Notes under the pieces: generated by a model
The model's input: the letters and a program-made list of their open reading frames with translations, nothing else
What the model was told of the DNA's origin: nothing
Database searches by the model: none
Position numbers and translations under genes: made by a program
Source: Emticicia sp. 21SJ11W-3
GTDB taxonomy: Bacteria > Bacteroidota > Bacteroidia > Cytophagales > Spirosomataceae
Assembly: GCF_024138715.1 (NCBI RefSeq)
Contig: NZ_CP092074.1
Span: 3,162,001 to 3,226,000 of the forward strand
Reading direction: 5' to 3'
Length of the DNA: 64,000 bases
Shown: in pieces, positions 18,186 to 26,810 of the stretch
Layout of the letters: each line of letters starts with the position of its first letter
Numbering within the stretch: position 1 is the stretch's first letter

Positions 18186-18737
18186 ATGAACTATCTGTTT
18201 GAAAAATATTATTTCCTTGACGACGGCACCATGCCTAACAGCGAGCTGCCCGTTATTGTGTATCGCCAGGTAACGCAGGCCACCAACAAAACCGAATGGC
18301 TGGAAGACACCTTTAAAACCAACGGCTGGACCAACAACTGGCGCGACACCGTTTATGGCTATGATCATTTCCATAGCATTACGCATGAGGTACTCGGCAT
18401 AGGCGATGGCTCCCTGACCCTGCGCATAGGTGGCCGCAATGGCTTGTCGTTGGCTCTGGAAGCCGGCGACGTGGTTATTCTACCGGCCGGCACCGGCCAT
18501 TCGGCGGTGTCTGAGCACCTGAATTATACAGTGGTAGGCGGCTACCCTAAGGGTATGGATTGGGATCTGCTCATTGGCAATGACGACGAACGCGCACAGG
18601 CGATTGAAAACATCAGCCGTGTGCCGCTTCCTGAAACCGACCCCGTTTTTGGTTTACAGGGCGAACTACTGAAACAATGGCAGTATCAGGAAATAAATCA
18701 GCTACCTGATTTCAAACGGGTAATAGGCGGTTGTTGA
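18186..18737 (+). CDS. Cupin-domain protein
   Basis: 183-residue single-domain cupin. I chose ATG 18186 because the upstream in-frame ATG (18069) would overlap the terminator at 18051-18100. The β-barrel core shows DHFHSITHEVLGIGDGSLTLRIGG (motif 1, His/His/Glu metal ligands) and LEAGDVVILPAGTGHSAVS (motif 2, last His). This size and layout match uncharacterised cytoplasmic cupins. No partner gene is evident. Confidence 0.85.
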   Translation: MNYLFEKYYFLDDGTMPNSELPVIVYRQVTQATNKTEWLEDTFKTNGWTNNWRDTVYGYDHFHSITHEVLGIGDGSLTLRIGGRNGLSLALEAGDVVILPAGTGHSAVSEHLNYTVVGGYPKGMDWDLLIGNDDERAQAIENISRVPLPETDPVFGLQGELLKQWQYQEINQLPDFKRVIGGC

Positions 18738-18928
18738 AAGTGTGTTGCGCCACAGCAGCAGCATTTTTTAAAGTAACAGCAGTCTGACGACATAGAAACA
18801 CAAATTTAAATTTCTGCCCAATGCAAATACATGGCAGATACCGCATAAACCGGCCATAAATTGCCGGGTATATTACAGACACAGCCCTTTTATGCCGTGG
18901 CTGTGTCTGTAAACTTAGGCTCGCCCTC

Positions 18929-20443
18929 TTATTGTTTCACCACCGAAACGCTCTCAACCTGAATATCTTCAGCCTTTGAGCCGTTAAATTTAAGAATCGA
19001 CAAATCAAAAGTCTTCTTATCAAGCGCTTTTGTATGAGCAGATTCATTGGTGATTTCATAATTAAAGGTTTTGTATATCTTGTTACCTGCCTTATGGCCA
19101 TGCGCCGCGCTTTTAGAGTGCTTGTGGTCTGCCCCGAAGAACGTCATAGAACCCACATAATATTTATTACCCGGCGTAGGTGTCTCTTTAGGCGGCAGGT
19201 TCAGGTAAATCTCATAGTCAGACTTCGGCGCCTTGGTAAATGATACCTTCACCGACATCACCAGCACATCCTTGGGTTTTACGTTCTTTTGCATCCAGTT
19301 CAGACTTTGTTTAGGGTCACGCTGTATAATCAGTTTGGTCATTGGGTTAACCAGCTTTACGGGCTTGCTGGTATTACCAAGGGTATCTTCCTTGCTTACA
19401 GAGGCCGCCAGCATTTTCAAATTCTCTTTAGGTGCATTTTTAGGTTTCACAATGGCATCATCATAGTCGTAATCCAGGTTATAGATAATCTTCACCACCT
19501 CTTCAATGGTATAAGTAATTTTTTCGCCGTTTTCATTAAAGAAAACATAAGGCCAGGCTACTTTTTTCAGTTCTTCAAGCATAACATCCTGCCCGTTGGG
19601 CGAGTTAGTCCATTGCTGCCACAGGCGGTCAATATTAGAGTGATGCGCCCAGAAAATCGGGTCAAAAGCGGCCGTTGAAACGTCAGCCATCATACCGTAA
19701 GCGGTATTCTGATAAATAACCGAATACTGCGATTTACCGGTGGTGTCGTTACCAAAGCCTATGTAATTGTGCATGGCTCCGTGCGGTGCCGTGTTCATAT
19801 TTTCGTTGTAAAGTGCATAGGTACGGTATTGGTTCAGCTTGGTCAGGTCAAGGCGGCGTACGGTTTTACCCGATATCGGGTCGCCGTTATTGAGGCTGTC
19901 CAGCCGCTCAACGGTGTAAAGGCTGTTGCTGGTATTACGCCATATAGGCGGCATGGTGCGGTTTTGGGTAATGTTGGTGGTATCGGTATAGCCCCAGTAA
20001 GGCAGGGCGAAATCCTGATAGCCAGACAATTTGCGCACAATTTTTTCAAAATAGTAAATGTACATGCGGTGCCAAACCAGAAAATGTATCAGCTCACCCT
20101 GGCCCAGGTGCGTACAGTTGTCCCAGCCTGCTTTGAGCTGCAATACATTCTGATAACTGCTACACAACTTGTTCTGGCCCGTAATGGTATCGGGTATCCA
20201 GTGAATAGCCCCCTGGTAATACCAGCTGGTGGGGTCTGAGCAGTCGGCTTTTCTCATAATGGCCAGGGCTTTATCCAGGGCTTCAAGGTCTTTGGCGGCA
20301 TCAGGCGAATACGCGTTTTTCCGGATATACTTCTTGGTATCTGGCCCGGCAATGGTAGAATCTTTTCCATCCTCACCTTTGTTGGTGCAGCTCATGGCCA
20401 TAACGGCCAATAACAGGCAGGTAAATAGCAGTAATTTTTTCAT
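18929..20443 (-). CDS. Tyrosinase-family copper protein, lipoprotein
   Basis: 504-residue predicted lipoprotein (signal followed by lipobox AMSC, Cys 19) with a tyrosinase/polyphenol-oxidase core. CuA ligands are suggested by GAIHW and the LIHFLVWHRMYIYYFE helix. CuB is shown by HGAMHNYIG and FDPIFWAHHSNIDRLWQQW. A long C-terminal region (about 330-504) contains His-rich FGADHKHSKSAAHGHKAG and β-rich sequence like the C-terminal domain of plant-type polyphenol oxidases. It would oxidise phenols outside the inner membrane; substrate unknown. It stands alone. Confidence 0.9.
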   Translation of the reverse strand: MKKLLLFTCLLLAVMAMSCTNKGEDGKDSTIAGPDTKKYIRKNAYSPDAAKDLEALDKALAIMRKADCSDPTSWYYQGAIHWIPDTITGQNKLCSSYQNVLQLKAGWDNCTHLGQGELIHFLVWHRMYIYYFEKIVRKLSGYQDFALPYWGYTDTTNITQNRTMPPIWRNTSNSLYTVERLDSLNNGDPISGKTVRRLDLTKLNQYRTYALYNENMNTAPHGAMHNYIGFGNDTTGKSQYSVIYQNTAYGMMADVSTAAFDPIFWAHHSNIDRLWQQWTNSPNGQDVMLEELKKVAWPYVFFNENGEKITYTIEEVVKIIYNLDYDYDDAIVKPKNAPKENLKMLAASVSKEDTLGNTSKPVKLVNPMTKLIIQRDPKQSLNWMQKNVKPKDVLVMSVKVSFTKAPKSDYEIYLNLPPKETPTPGNKYYVGSMTFFGADHKHSKSAAHGHKAGNKIYKTFNYEITNESAHTKALDKKTFDLSILKFNGSKAEDIQVESVSVVKQ

Positions 20444-20733
20444 TTTCTTGACTATCGATTTAGGTTGTTAAAAAAACCATGTGCAATGTAAATGCAATTT
20501 CAATTAGTTTTATTGACAGGAACACTTACTTATTTTACGGTACCGTATTTTTACGCATTTACTACCGCTTAATAATTTTTTACCCAAAAACAGCACAAGG
20601 CACCTACCCAAATCAACCGATAAATAGAATAATTTGCCTGTAAATAAAATAACTATAAAGCCTATACGCAGCAGCTATATATTAGTGGTGCATTTACATT
20701 ATGTACTTATAAAAAATTAACTACCAATATTTT

Positions 20734-20831
20734 ACCACGGAGTGGCTCTGAGTTTAGCACAGCGTTTCACGAAGTTTAGAGAAAAATCCTCCGTGAAACT
20801 CCATATTTTCAACTTTGTGTTACTTCGTGGT
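20734..20831. repeat. Dispersed palindromic repeat (ACCACGGAGT type)
   Basis: Termini ACCACGGAGT and ACTTCGTGGT are inverted repeats enclosing several CGTGAA/TTCACG-like segments. A degraded relative appears at about 42150-42192. It lies between divergently transcribed genes; nothing else is recognised in 20444-20890. Confidence 0.55.
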
Positions 20832-20890
20832 TTCAATCTTTAATTTTAATTAATATTTTCTTTGTACTTACCCTCTTAAAAGCTGTACTC

Positions 20891-22090
20891 ATGAAAAAAA
20901 TTCTCCTCCTCATTTTTCTACTTTCCGGTAGTCTGTTGTATGCCCAAAAGAACCGTATCCGGCTGAATCAGTACGGACAAACGGTTGATAAAAACGGCAA
21001 AGAAGAAAACAGCCAGATGCTGCCCAATCAGAAGATACTACTTGAGGGAGAACTGAAAAAGCCCCTGCAAAACCCCGAAAAAATTTCGATGCTGGTGTAT
21101 GCCTCATCTCAGGCACAGGCCACTGAGGTAAAAGCCGCCCCTACCACCACCGGCTACAGGGCATTGATTGGCCCGTTTCTACCCCGCGAAACCGTAGGGC
21201 TGGAGATATACGTTGAAAAAACACAGGATGATGCACAGAAAGACCTTATCAGAAATCAGATAGCCGAAGGCCTCCCTAAAGCCGCCGGGTCGCTGAGCGC
21301 CATTTACAAAAGCAACAACGTCGGCTTAACGCCCGACGAGTTTAAAGCCACTGTGCTGAAGGCGTTTCAGGAAACGCTACCGAACGACCTGAATATTTAC
21401 TACGTGGGCGATAAAAAACTGAAAGATAACTTTGTAGAAATATTTACGCCGCTGTCGGCCACGTCAGATTACCTCAATTTGCTGAATACCTCATTAAGGC
21501 TGGCCCACCCTGGGTTTGCCCCCAAGGCTGATTCGCTTAAGAAAGTGATGGATACTGAAACAGATAAGATTTTCAGCGAGGGGCTTAAAAACCTGGTAGC
21601 CAAAGAGATTACGGCCGCTCAAACGCTGGATGTGTCGGTTATTGTAAGCGAAATCATGTACTACGCCTCTTTTGACATTACCCCGGCCATGACGTTTCTC
21701 GGCAACTCAAGGCCAGACTCCGTTAAAAGAAACTTTGGTATGTTTTTTACCATAAGCCCCTATTTGTTTGCCCGAATACCGCCCGATGTATCGCTGAAAG
21801 ATTACGTTACAGCCGCGCCTGCCAAAAGTTTCCAGCGTTTCCACAGGGCCATCGCTTACCTGATACAGCCAACGCTGGGCGTGGGTATAATGGGTAACAA
21901 AGACGTAAAACTAACGCCCATTATTTATGCAGGTGGCACGCTCAGGTTTAACCAACTGTTTAAGTTTACCTATGGGGTAGCGTTAAACAGTAAAGATAAA
22001 TACAGCACAATGGGTTTATCTATCAATATCAACTATTTCGGCGACATCCTCAAAGCATTCCAAACGGCGCAGGCCAATTCAAAATTCTAA
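20891..22090 (+). CDS. Secreted protein of unknown function
   Basis: 399 residues with a cleavable signal peptide (ending LLYAQ). The middle is rich in charged helices. The C-terminal third (TLGVGIMGNKDVKLTPIIYAGGTLRFNQLFKFTYGVAL and a final NINYFGDILK) has the alternating pattern of β-barrel strands, so an outer-membrane association is possible. The next gene starts 4 bp after the stop. Not recognised as a named family. Confidence 0.75.
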   Translation: MKKILLLIFLLSGSLLYAQKNRIRLNQYGQTVDKNGKEENSQMLPNQKILLEGELKKPLQNPEKISMLVYASSQAQATEVKAAPTTTGYRALIGPFLPRETVGLEIYVEKTQDDAQKDLIRNQIAEGLPKAAGSLSAIYKSNNVGLTPDEFKATVLKAFQETLPNDLNIYYVGDKKLKDNFVEIFTPLSATSDYLNLLNTSLRLAHPGFAPKADSLKKVMDTETDKIFSEGLKNLVAKEITAAQTLDVSVIVSEIMYYASFDITPAMTFLGNSRPDSVKRNFGMFFTISPYLFARIPPDVSLKDYVTAAPAKSFQRFHRAIAYLIQPTLGVGIMGNKDVKLTPIIYAGGTLRFNQLFKFTYGVALNSKDKYSTMGLSININYFGDILKAFQTAQANSKF

Positions 22091-22094
22091 AACA

Positions 22095-22481
22095 ATGGCA
22101 CTTACCATAGACATAAACTTTTCAACGGCTCAATGCAAGGTAATTGTAACCGTGGCCGACACCGACAATAGCGGCCAGCCCGGCACCATTACGCTGGTAA
22201 GAGGCAATAGCGCAAAACAGGTAAAACCTGTACCCTCTGTTACGGCAACCCCATTAGATGTAGATTTTGATGCCCCCAAAGATGGCCTGATATACCAGTT
22301 TACAGCCACCCTGGTAGTGGGCAGCAGCCAGACCAGCCTAACACAATATATACCCGTTTGTGATGCTGCCGCTGCCAAAGATGCCGAAGAAGCTGAGCCG
22401 GACACCGACACAAAAGAAGAAGAAGAAGAAGAAGAAGAGAAAACAGACCAAACAGACGAAGCACAAACAGACAATCCTTAG
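22095..22481 (+). CDS. Small β-sandwich-like protein with acidic tail
   Basis: 128 residues. The first ~95 (MALTIDINFSTAQCKVIVTV ... TLVVGSSQTSLTQYI) look like a small β-domain. The rest is an acidic tail with a run of eight Glu encoded by GAA/GAG repeats. No signal peptide. It is probably translated with the preceding secreted-protein gene (4-bp gap). A bidirectional terminator follows. Function unknown. Confidence 0.7.
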   Translation: MALTIDINFSTAQCKVIVTVADTDNSGQPGTITLVRGNSAKQVKPVPSVTATPLDVDFDAPKDGLIYQFTATLVVGSSQTSLTQYIPVCDAAAAKDAEEAEPDTDTKEEEEEEEEKTDQTDEAQTDNP

Positions 22482-22500
22482 AGCGCCTGCTGATAAACGC

Positions 22501-22529
22501 AAAAAGCCGCACATACAGGCGGCTTTTTG
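22501..22529. terminator. Bidirectional intrinsic terminator
   Basis: AAAAAGCCGC-ACATACA-GGCGGCTTTTTG lies between convergent genes (22481 stop on +, 22566 stop on -). Confidence 0.8.
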
Positions 22530-22565
22530 TGACACGGCAAAAAATGAACTGCAGGCGGCAATTAC

Positions 22566-22811
22566 CTAGCGGTAATCGTAGTACTGGTCATCAATGCCGG
22601 CTTTCAATCTTTCAAGCTTTTCTTTAGACATAAAAAGCTTCTGAACATACGAACTTTTCTTGTACAAAATCCGCAATAAAATAACTACGGTTATGTAGAT
22701 TAAGAATCCAAGGATAACAGGTTTAGAGAATCCAATATTCAAAAAACCCATTAAATATCCCCCTAATACCGGGGGTCCCAGCAGCAGAAATAAAAAAAGA
22801 CTACGTCTCAT
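22566..22811 (-). CDS. Small two-helix membrane protein, paralogue B
   Basis: 81 residues: MRRSLFLFLLLGPPVLGGYL, a second helix (VILGFLIYITVVILLRIL), then basic YKKSSYVQKLFMSKEKLERL and an acidic/aromatic end. It is similar along its length to the product at 15980-16192, which has a shorter tail. Function unknown. The 435 bp upstream (22812-23246) hold nothing else I can support. Confidence 0.78.
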   Translation of the reverse strand: MRRSLFLFLLLGPPVLGGYLMGFLNIGFSKPVILGFLIYITVVILLRILYKKSSYVQKLFMSKEKLERLKAGIDDQYYDYR

Positions 22812-23246
22812 AAGGTAGTGTAAATTTAAAAAGTCACTAGAATTGGTTGGTGTGTTTCACCGGGTTAATTGATGCAAAATTAAAGATTCAGAAAGTAGCG
22901 AGGCGCAAAAAAAACAATAACTTATCAAAAGGTAGCAAATCATGTATATACATATAATTCTCAGGCACTTGAACGGTAGTAAAGATACGTAAAATTACGC
23001 AGTTGCAGCCCAAACCCCATCAGCTATAACCTGCTGTTTTTATCTGTAATCAGCAAAAAAACATAACCGTTTTTACGACGTTCCGGGGCGTTTAAAAATC
23101 AGTTGCCATTAAATAAATTCATCTTGCTTTACCGCCAGATTCTTTATCATTTTGTGCAGCCTAAAGCCAGAGTAAACCACTGGTTGTAGCTGTGCGCTGT
23201 GTTGCTCTCGCTCTTTACCCATTGCCTTAAACTAACCTGCAAAACC

Positions 23247-24365
23247 ATGATTACCCGACTGACACTTTTGTATCTGTGCGGCCTTGTGCTGGGCTGGCAA
23301 CCACTTTTGGCGCAACGCTACAACGTATATTATGGCAATATTCATGCGCATACGTCTTATTCAGACGGCTGTAAAGACGGCGCCGAAACCGGTGTGAAGA
23401 CCCCGGCAGATGCGTTCCGCTTTGCGCGGGAATCTGCCCATCTCGATTTCCTCGGTATCTCAGAGCATAACCACAGCCAGGCAGGTATGCAGCTTGCCAG
23501 CTACGCCAAAGGCCTGGCCGATGCCGACGCACTGAACGAAAACGGCCGCTTTGTGTGCCTCTATGGCATGGAGTACGGCGTTATCAGCAAAGGCGGGCAT
23601 ATTGTTATTTATGGCTCAGACAAGCTCATTGGCTGGGAGCGCAACAATTATGACATTTACTCGGCCAAGTCAGACTACGCCTCACTGTTCCGAATCCTGG
23701 CCGCCAACCCCCATGTTTTTGCCACGCTGGCACACCCGGAGCCCACTCATTTTTCAGACCTGGCCGCGCAAGGCTATAACCTGACGGCCGACCAGGCCAT
23801 TTGTGGCGTGGCCATCAGCAGCGGCCCGGCGTTTTCAAAAAAAACAGATTATTCAGACAAGCCCTCGCCCCGGTTTTACAGCTACTATAAAACGCTGCTG
23901 TCAAAAGGCTATATTGTAGGCCCCACCATAGACCACGACAACCACAATACCACCTTCGGGCGGATGTCGGCCACAAGAACAGCCGTGCTGGCTCAAACCC
24001 TGCACCGCGACAGCATCATTGCCGCCTACAAGGCCAATCGGTTTTATGCTACTGAAGACTGGAACGCAAAGGTTGATTTCACCCTGAATGGCATGCCGCT
24101 GGGTAGCTACAGTAAAAACAAGCGGACACTGCAACTGACGGTAACCGTAACAGACCCCGACACAACCGATACCATTAAAAGCATAAAGGTGCTGTATGGC
24201 AAGCCGGGTACAGGGCAAATGCCCACCGTGCTTGCCAGAAGCACCACCGACACCCTGAGCAAAACCGTAACACTGGCACCGGGCAATGCCTTTTATTACT
24301 ATGTTGAAATTGTGCAGCAAGACGGCGACCGCATCTATACATCACCCATCTGGGCAAAAAACTAA
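23247..24365 (+). CDS. PHP-domain metallohydrolase (CehA/McbA-like), secreted
   Basis: 372-residue secreted protein: signal peptide ending PLLAQ, then a PHP-type metal site beginning YYGNIHAHTSYSDGCKDG (HxH near residue 30). LDFLGISEHNHS, TLAHPEPTHFSDL and GPTIDHDNHNTT supply further metal ligands. The C-terminal ~90 residues (LQLTVTVTDPDTTDTIKSI onward) form an Ig-like β-domain. ATG 23247 is preferred over 23199 because it starts directly with the signal peptide. First of three genes spaced 12 bp apart (with 24378 and 25020). Substrate unknown. Confidence 0.85.
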   Translation: MITRLTLLYLCGLVLGWQPLLAQRYNVYYGNIHAHTSYSDGCKDGAETGVKTPADAFRFARESAHLDFLGISEHNHSQAGMQLASYAKGLADADALNENGRFVCLYGMEYGVISKGGHIVIYGSDKLIGWERNNYDIYSAKSDYASLFRILAANPHVFATLAHPEPTHFSDLAAQGYNLTADQAICGVAISSGPAFSKKTDYSDKPSPRFYSYYKTLLSKGYIVGPTIDHDNHNTTFGRMSATRTAVLAQTLHRDSIIAAYKANRFYATEDWNAKVDFTLNGMPLGSYSKNKRTLQLTVTVTDPDTTDTIKSIKVLYGKPGTGQMPTVLARSTTDTLSKTVTLAPGNAFYYYVEIVQQDGDRIYTSPIWAKN

Positions 24366-24377
24366 ACATTCATAAAT

Positions 24378-25007
24378 ATGAAACCTGTTCTTTGGTATTG
24401 GCTCATTTTCGCGGTGCTTACGTTCTGCGTAGCCTACTGCAATCACAAATATTGTATGCTGAAAGACCAGAGCACGGCCGAGAAGCAGCCGTACAGCTGG
24501 TCGCGGGTGCAACTGGCCTGGTGGACGGTTATCATCATGTCGGCCTTCACATCTATTATGATTACCCACAACAATGCCCCCGAACTCTGGGAGTCGACGG
24601 TTATTCTGCTGGGCATCAGTGCGGCCACCATTGCATCGGCACGGGTTATAGACGCAGCCGATGAAAGCGACCCGAACATCCAGCGGCATCAGGATACAAA
24701 CGGAACCAACTTTGTGGTAGATATCCTGTCAGACCAGACAGGCGTTAGCATCCACCGCTTCCAGACAGTGGTTTTTAACCTGGCCTTTGGTATCTGGTTT
24801 ATTCTGAAGGTGGTCAACAACCTCACCACGCCGCCACAAAACAACATCAACCTGATAATACCTGACATTGAGCCCAATAACCTGATTCTGCTGGGTGTGA
24901 GTTCGGCCACTTATGTAGCGTTGAAAGTTACCGAAAACAAAGGCACGGCCGCAAGCGCCGGTGCGGCCGGTACGCAACCCAATCTGGAAGAACAACCCGT
25001 AGGCTAA
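24378..25007 (+). CDS. Membrane protein of unknown function
   Basis: 209 residues with about four to five hydrophobic segments (residues 4-22, 46-62, 71-88, a segment near 135-152 and one near 175-190). A soluble loop carries VIDAADESDPNIQRHQDT. The C-terminus is Ala/Gly/Gln-rich. It sits between the PHP hydrolase and an amidase with 12-bp gaps on both sides, so co-expression is likely. A holin-like role next to the amidase is conceivable but unsupported by any motif. Confidence 0.7.
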   Translation: MKPVLWYWLIFAVLTFCVAYCNHKYCMLKDQSTAEKQPYSWSRVQLAWWTVIIMSAFTSIMITHNNAPELWESTVILLGISAATIASARVIDAADESDPNIQRHQDTNGTNFVVDILSDQTGVSIHRFQTVVFNLAFGIWFILKVVNNLTTPPQNNINLIIPDIEPNNLILLGVSSATYVALKVTENKGTAASAGAAGTQPNLEEQPVG

Positions 25008-25019
25008 ACCAATAACCAA

Positions 25020-25832
25020 ATGGCATTTACAGAAAAATTCAGCATTGGCGCCAGCTACCTGCCCAAGCCGTCGCGCAGGCGGTCGGGTCTGGCCATAGCC
25101 AAGGTCAGGTTCCTGGTGGCACATGACACCGGCAACCCGGACTCTACCGCGGCTGGCAACATCAGCTATTATACTAACACCGCCCAAACGGTACCGCCTA
25201 AAAAAACGGCCTCGGCCCATATTTTTGTTGACGACCGCCAGATACTGGAATGTATTCCCGCTCTGACAGCCCCGCCCGAAAAAGCCTGGCATGTGCTATA
25301 TGACCGCCCCAAAGACAACGAACTGTTTGGCGTAAACGCCAACGATGCCGCCATTGGCGTAGAATATTGCTACGGCGACAAAATAGATGCCGACAAAGCC
25401 TACAACAAGTTTGTGTGGGTGCTGGCAAAGTTATGTTATGAGTTTCAGCTAGACCCGGCCAAAGATATTGTGGGACACTTTTTTCTGGACCCCGGCCGTA
25501 AGACAGACCCCCTCACGGGCCTTGCTCACAGCAGGCGCACCTACGAGCAACTGCTGAAAGACGTAGTGGAAGAATACCGCGAATGCACCGGAGAAACCCA
25601 GCCAGAGGCCGACACCACCCCTACTGAAACCGGGCAGCTTACCACTTCAGTGCGGCTAAACATACGCACCCAGCCCAACAGAAGAGCCGCGGTGGTAGAA
25701 ACCGTAGCCGCACGTACAGTGCTGGCTTACACAGCCAGAACAGAAAAAGGCGAGGCCATCAATAATAACCCGGTATGGTATCAGACAGCACAGGGCAACT
25801 GGTTCTGGGACGGCGGCATTCTGCATGGGTAG
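25020..25832 (+). CDS. N-acetylmuramoyl-L-alanine amidase with C-terminal SH3 domain
   Basis: 270-residue amidase_2/PGRP-fold enzyme. The zinc site is visible as FLVAHDTGNP (His1), AWHVLYD (His2) and DIVGHFFLDPGRKTDPL, a variant of the usual His3-x7-Cys/Asp segment with K/T nearby. The C-terminal ~70 residues (QLTTSVRLNIRTQPNRRAAVVETV ... WYQTAQGNWFWDGGIL) are an SH3b-type wall-binding domain. No signal peptide is seen, so export, if any, would need a holin-like route. A terminator follows at 25891. It resembles phage or tail-system endolysins as well as cellular amidases. Confidence 0.85.
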   Translation: MAFTEKFSIGASYLPKPSRRRSGLAIAKVRFLVAHDTGNPDSTAAGNISYYTNTAQTVPPKKTASAHIFVDDRQILECIPALTAPPEKAWHVLYDRPKDNELFGVNANDAAIGVEYCYGDKIDADKAYNKFVWVLAKLCYEFQLDPAKDIVGHFFLDPGRKTDPLTGLAHSRRTYEQLLKDVVEEYRECTGETQPEADTTPTETGQLTTSVRLNIRTQPNRRAAVVETVAARTVLAYTARTEKGEAINNNPVWYQTAQGNWFWDGGILHG

Positions 25833-25890
25833 GATGCAGAACCCCGTTCCGTTCCCCGCCCGTTTGCTGTAATTTTGTAGCGTAAAACCA

Positions 25891-25920
25891 GAGCCGGGTG
25901 AAGGTCCCGGCTCGCTTTTT
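25891..25920 (+). terminator. Intrinsic terminator
   Basis: GAGCCGGG/CCCGGCTC perfect 8-bp stem with 7-nt loop, followed by GCTTTTT. Confidence 0.85.
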
Positions 25921-26810
25921 GGTACGGCCTGTGGCCGGGGTTTTCACACAGCTTTTGTCTCTGCCGCGCAAGGCGTTATGCCCATGCTGCCTTGTATTGA
26001 TATAGCTAAATCTGCAATTTTTACTGCAATAGCACCGTATAATCAAAAAAACCACTCAAACTGGCTCAATTTTAATCGGATATTCTAAAATGCTTACAAT
26101 AAATTCTAAAAATAGTAGAAATATGACTTGCTTTTTCAAATACCACACTTTAACTTTGAATAGGCATTTTTAACAGTCTGCCACTTTACAACACAACAAA
26201 ACAGCCCACCGTTAATGACCAGCCATAAGTGCCAGCCACACTGCGGGAATCTGTTTTTTTTAATGTGCCAGCCAGCCTTACCACCAGCCATAAAAGATTG
26301 ATAATCGGCCTTTAATGCATCTCTATACACTATTAGAAGCCTGTTGTTGATAGAAATACTTTATTTATCGTTAATATTTTTGCGCTTTAATAATTACTTT
26401 TGTGGGTTGAAACAAACGAAGCAGTATAAGACTTAAAAAAGAAAAAGGCCTTTTGGGCCACCGGTATTCAACCTTTAAGAACCAAACCCGCTGACTACCA
26501 GGCCTTAGGCCGTACTAATCTATTATCTACCCGCTGGCAGGCTCCCCAATACTGCCCGGGCGCCGTGTAAAGCGATATTTGCACCCCGTTACGTGTTTTT
26601 TAACTATTGAAACTCCTATGGATTTGACGCTTTGCACTATGGCTTTTTTTTCAGGCGCAAAAGGCAACCCTCAGTTTGATATTTAATAACAAGTACCCGC
26701 CCGTGTTATTATAAGCCGGGCAAAAGCAAACCTGTGTTTCGTGAGTTTTTTCAACATACAAAACAAAAAGCGATCAAACTGAAACTTATTTAACCAAACA
26801 ATTAGTCTTT
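25921..26810. other. Long intergenic region, no gene recognised
   Basis: About 890 bp without a credible open frame, AT-rich in the first half. A -7-like TACTTTTG lies at about 26395, but without a matching TTTG upstream. I see no RNA gene or repeat shared with other parts of the window. Confidence 0.4.

Noticed and set aside
22130-22535. Minus-strand Ser/Phe-rich open frames opposite 22095-22481
   Set aside because: They arise from the complement of the Glu-codon run of the plus-strand gene.
23247-25832. Phage lysis cassette reading of the membrane protein and amidase
   Set aside because: The first gene is a secreted PHP metallohydrolase, no other phage genes are nearby, and the membrane protein lacks holin signatures.
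26136-26330. Minus-strand open frame of 64 codons
   Set aside because: Low-information sequence in a long intergenic region with no homologous copy or promoter.
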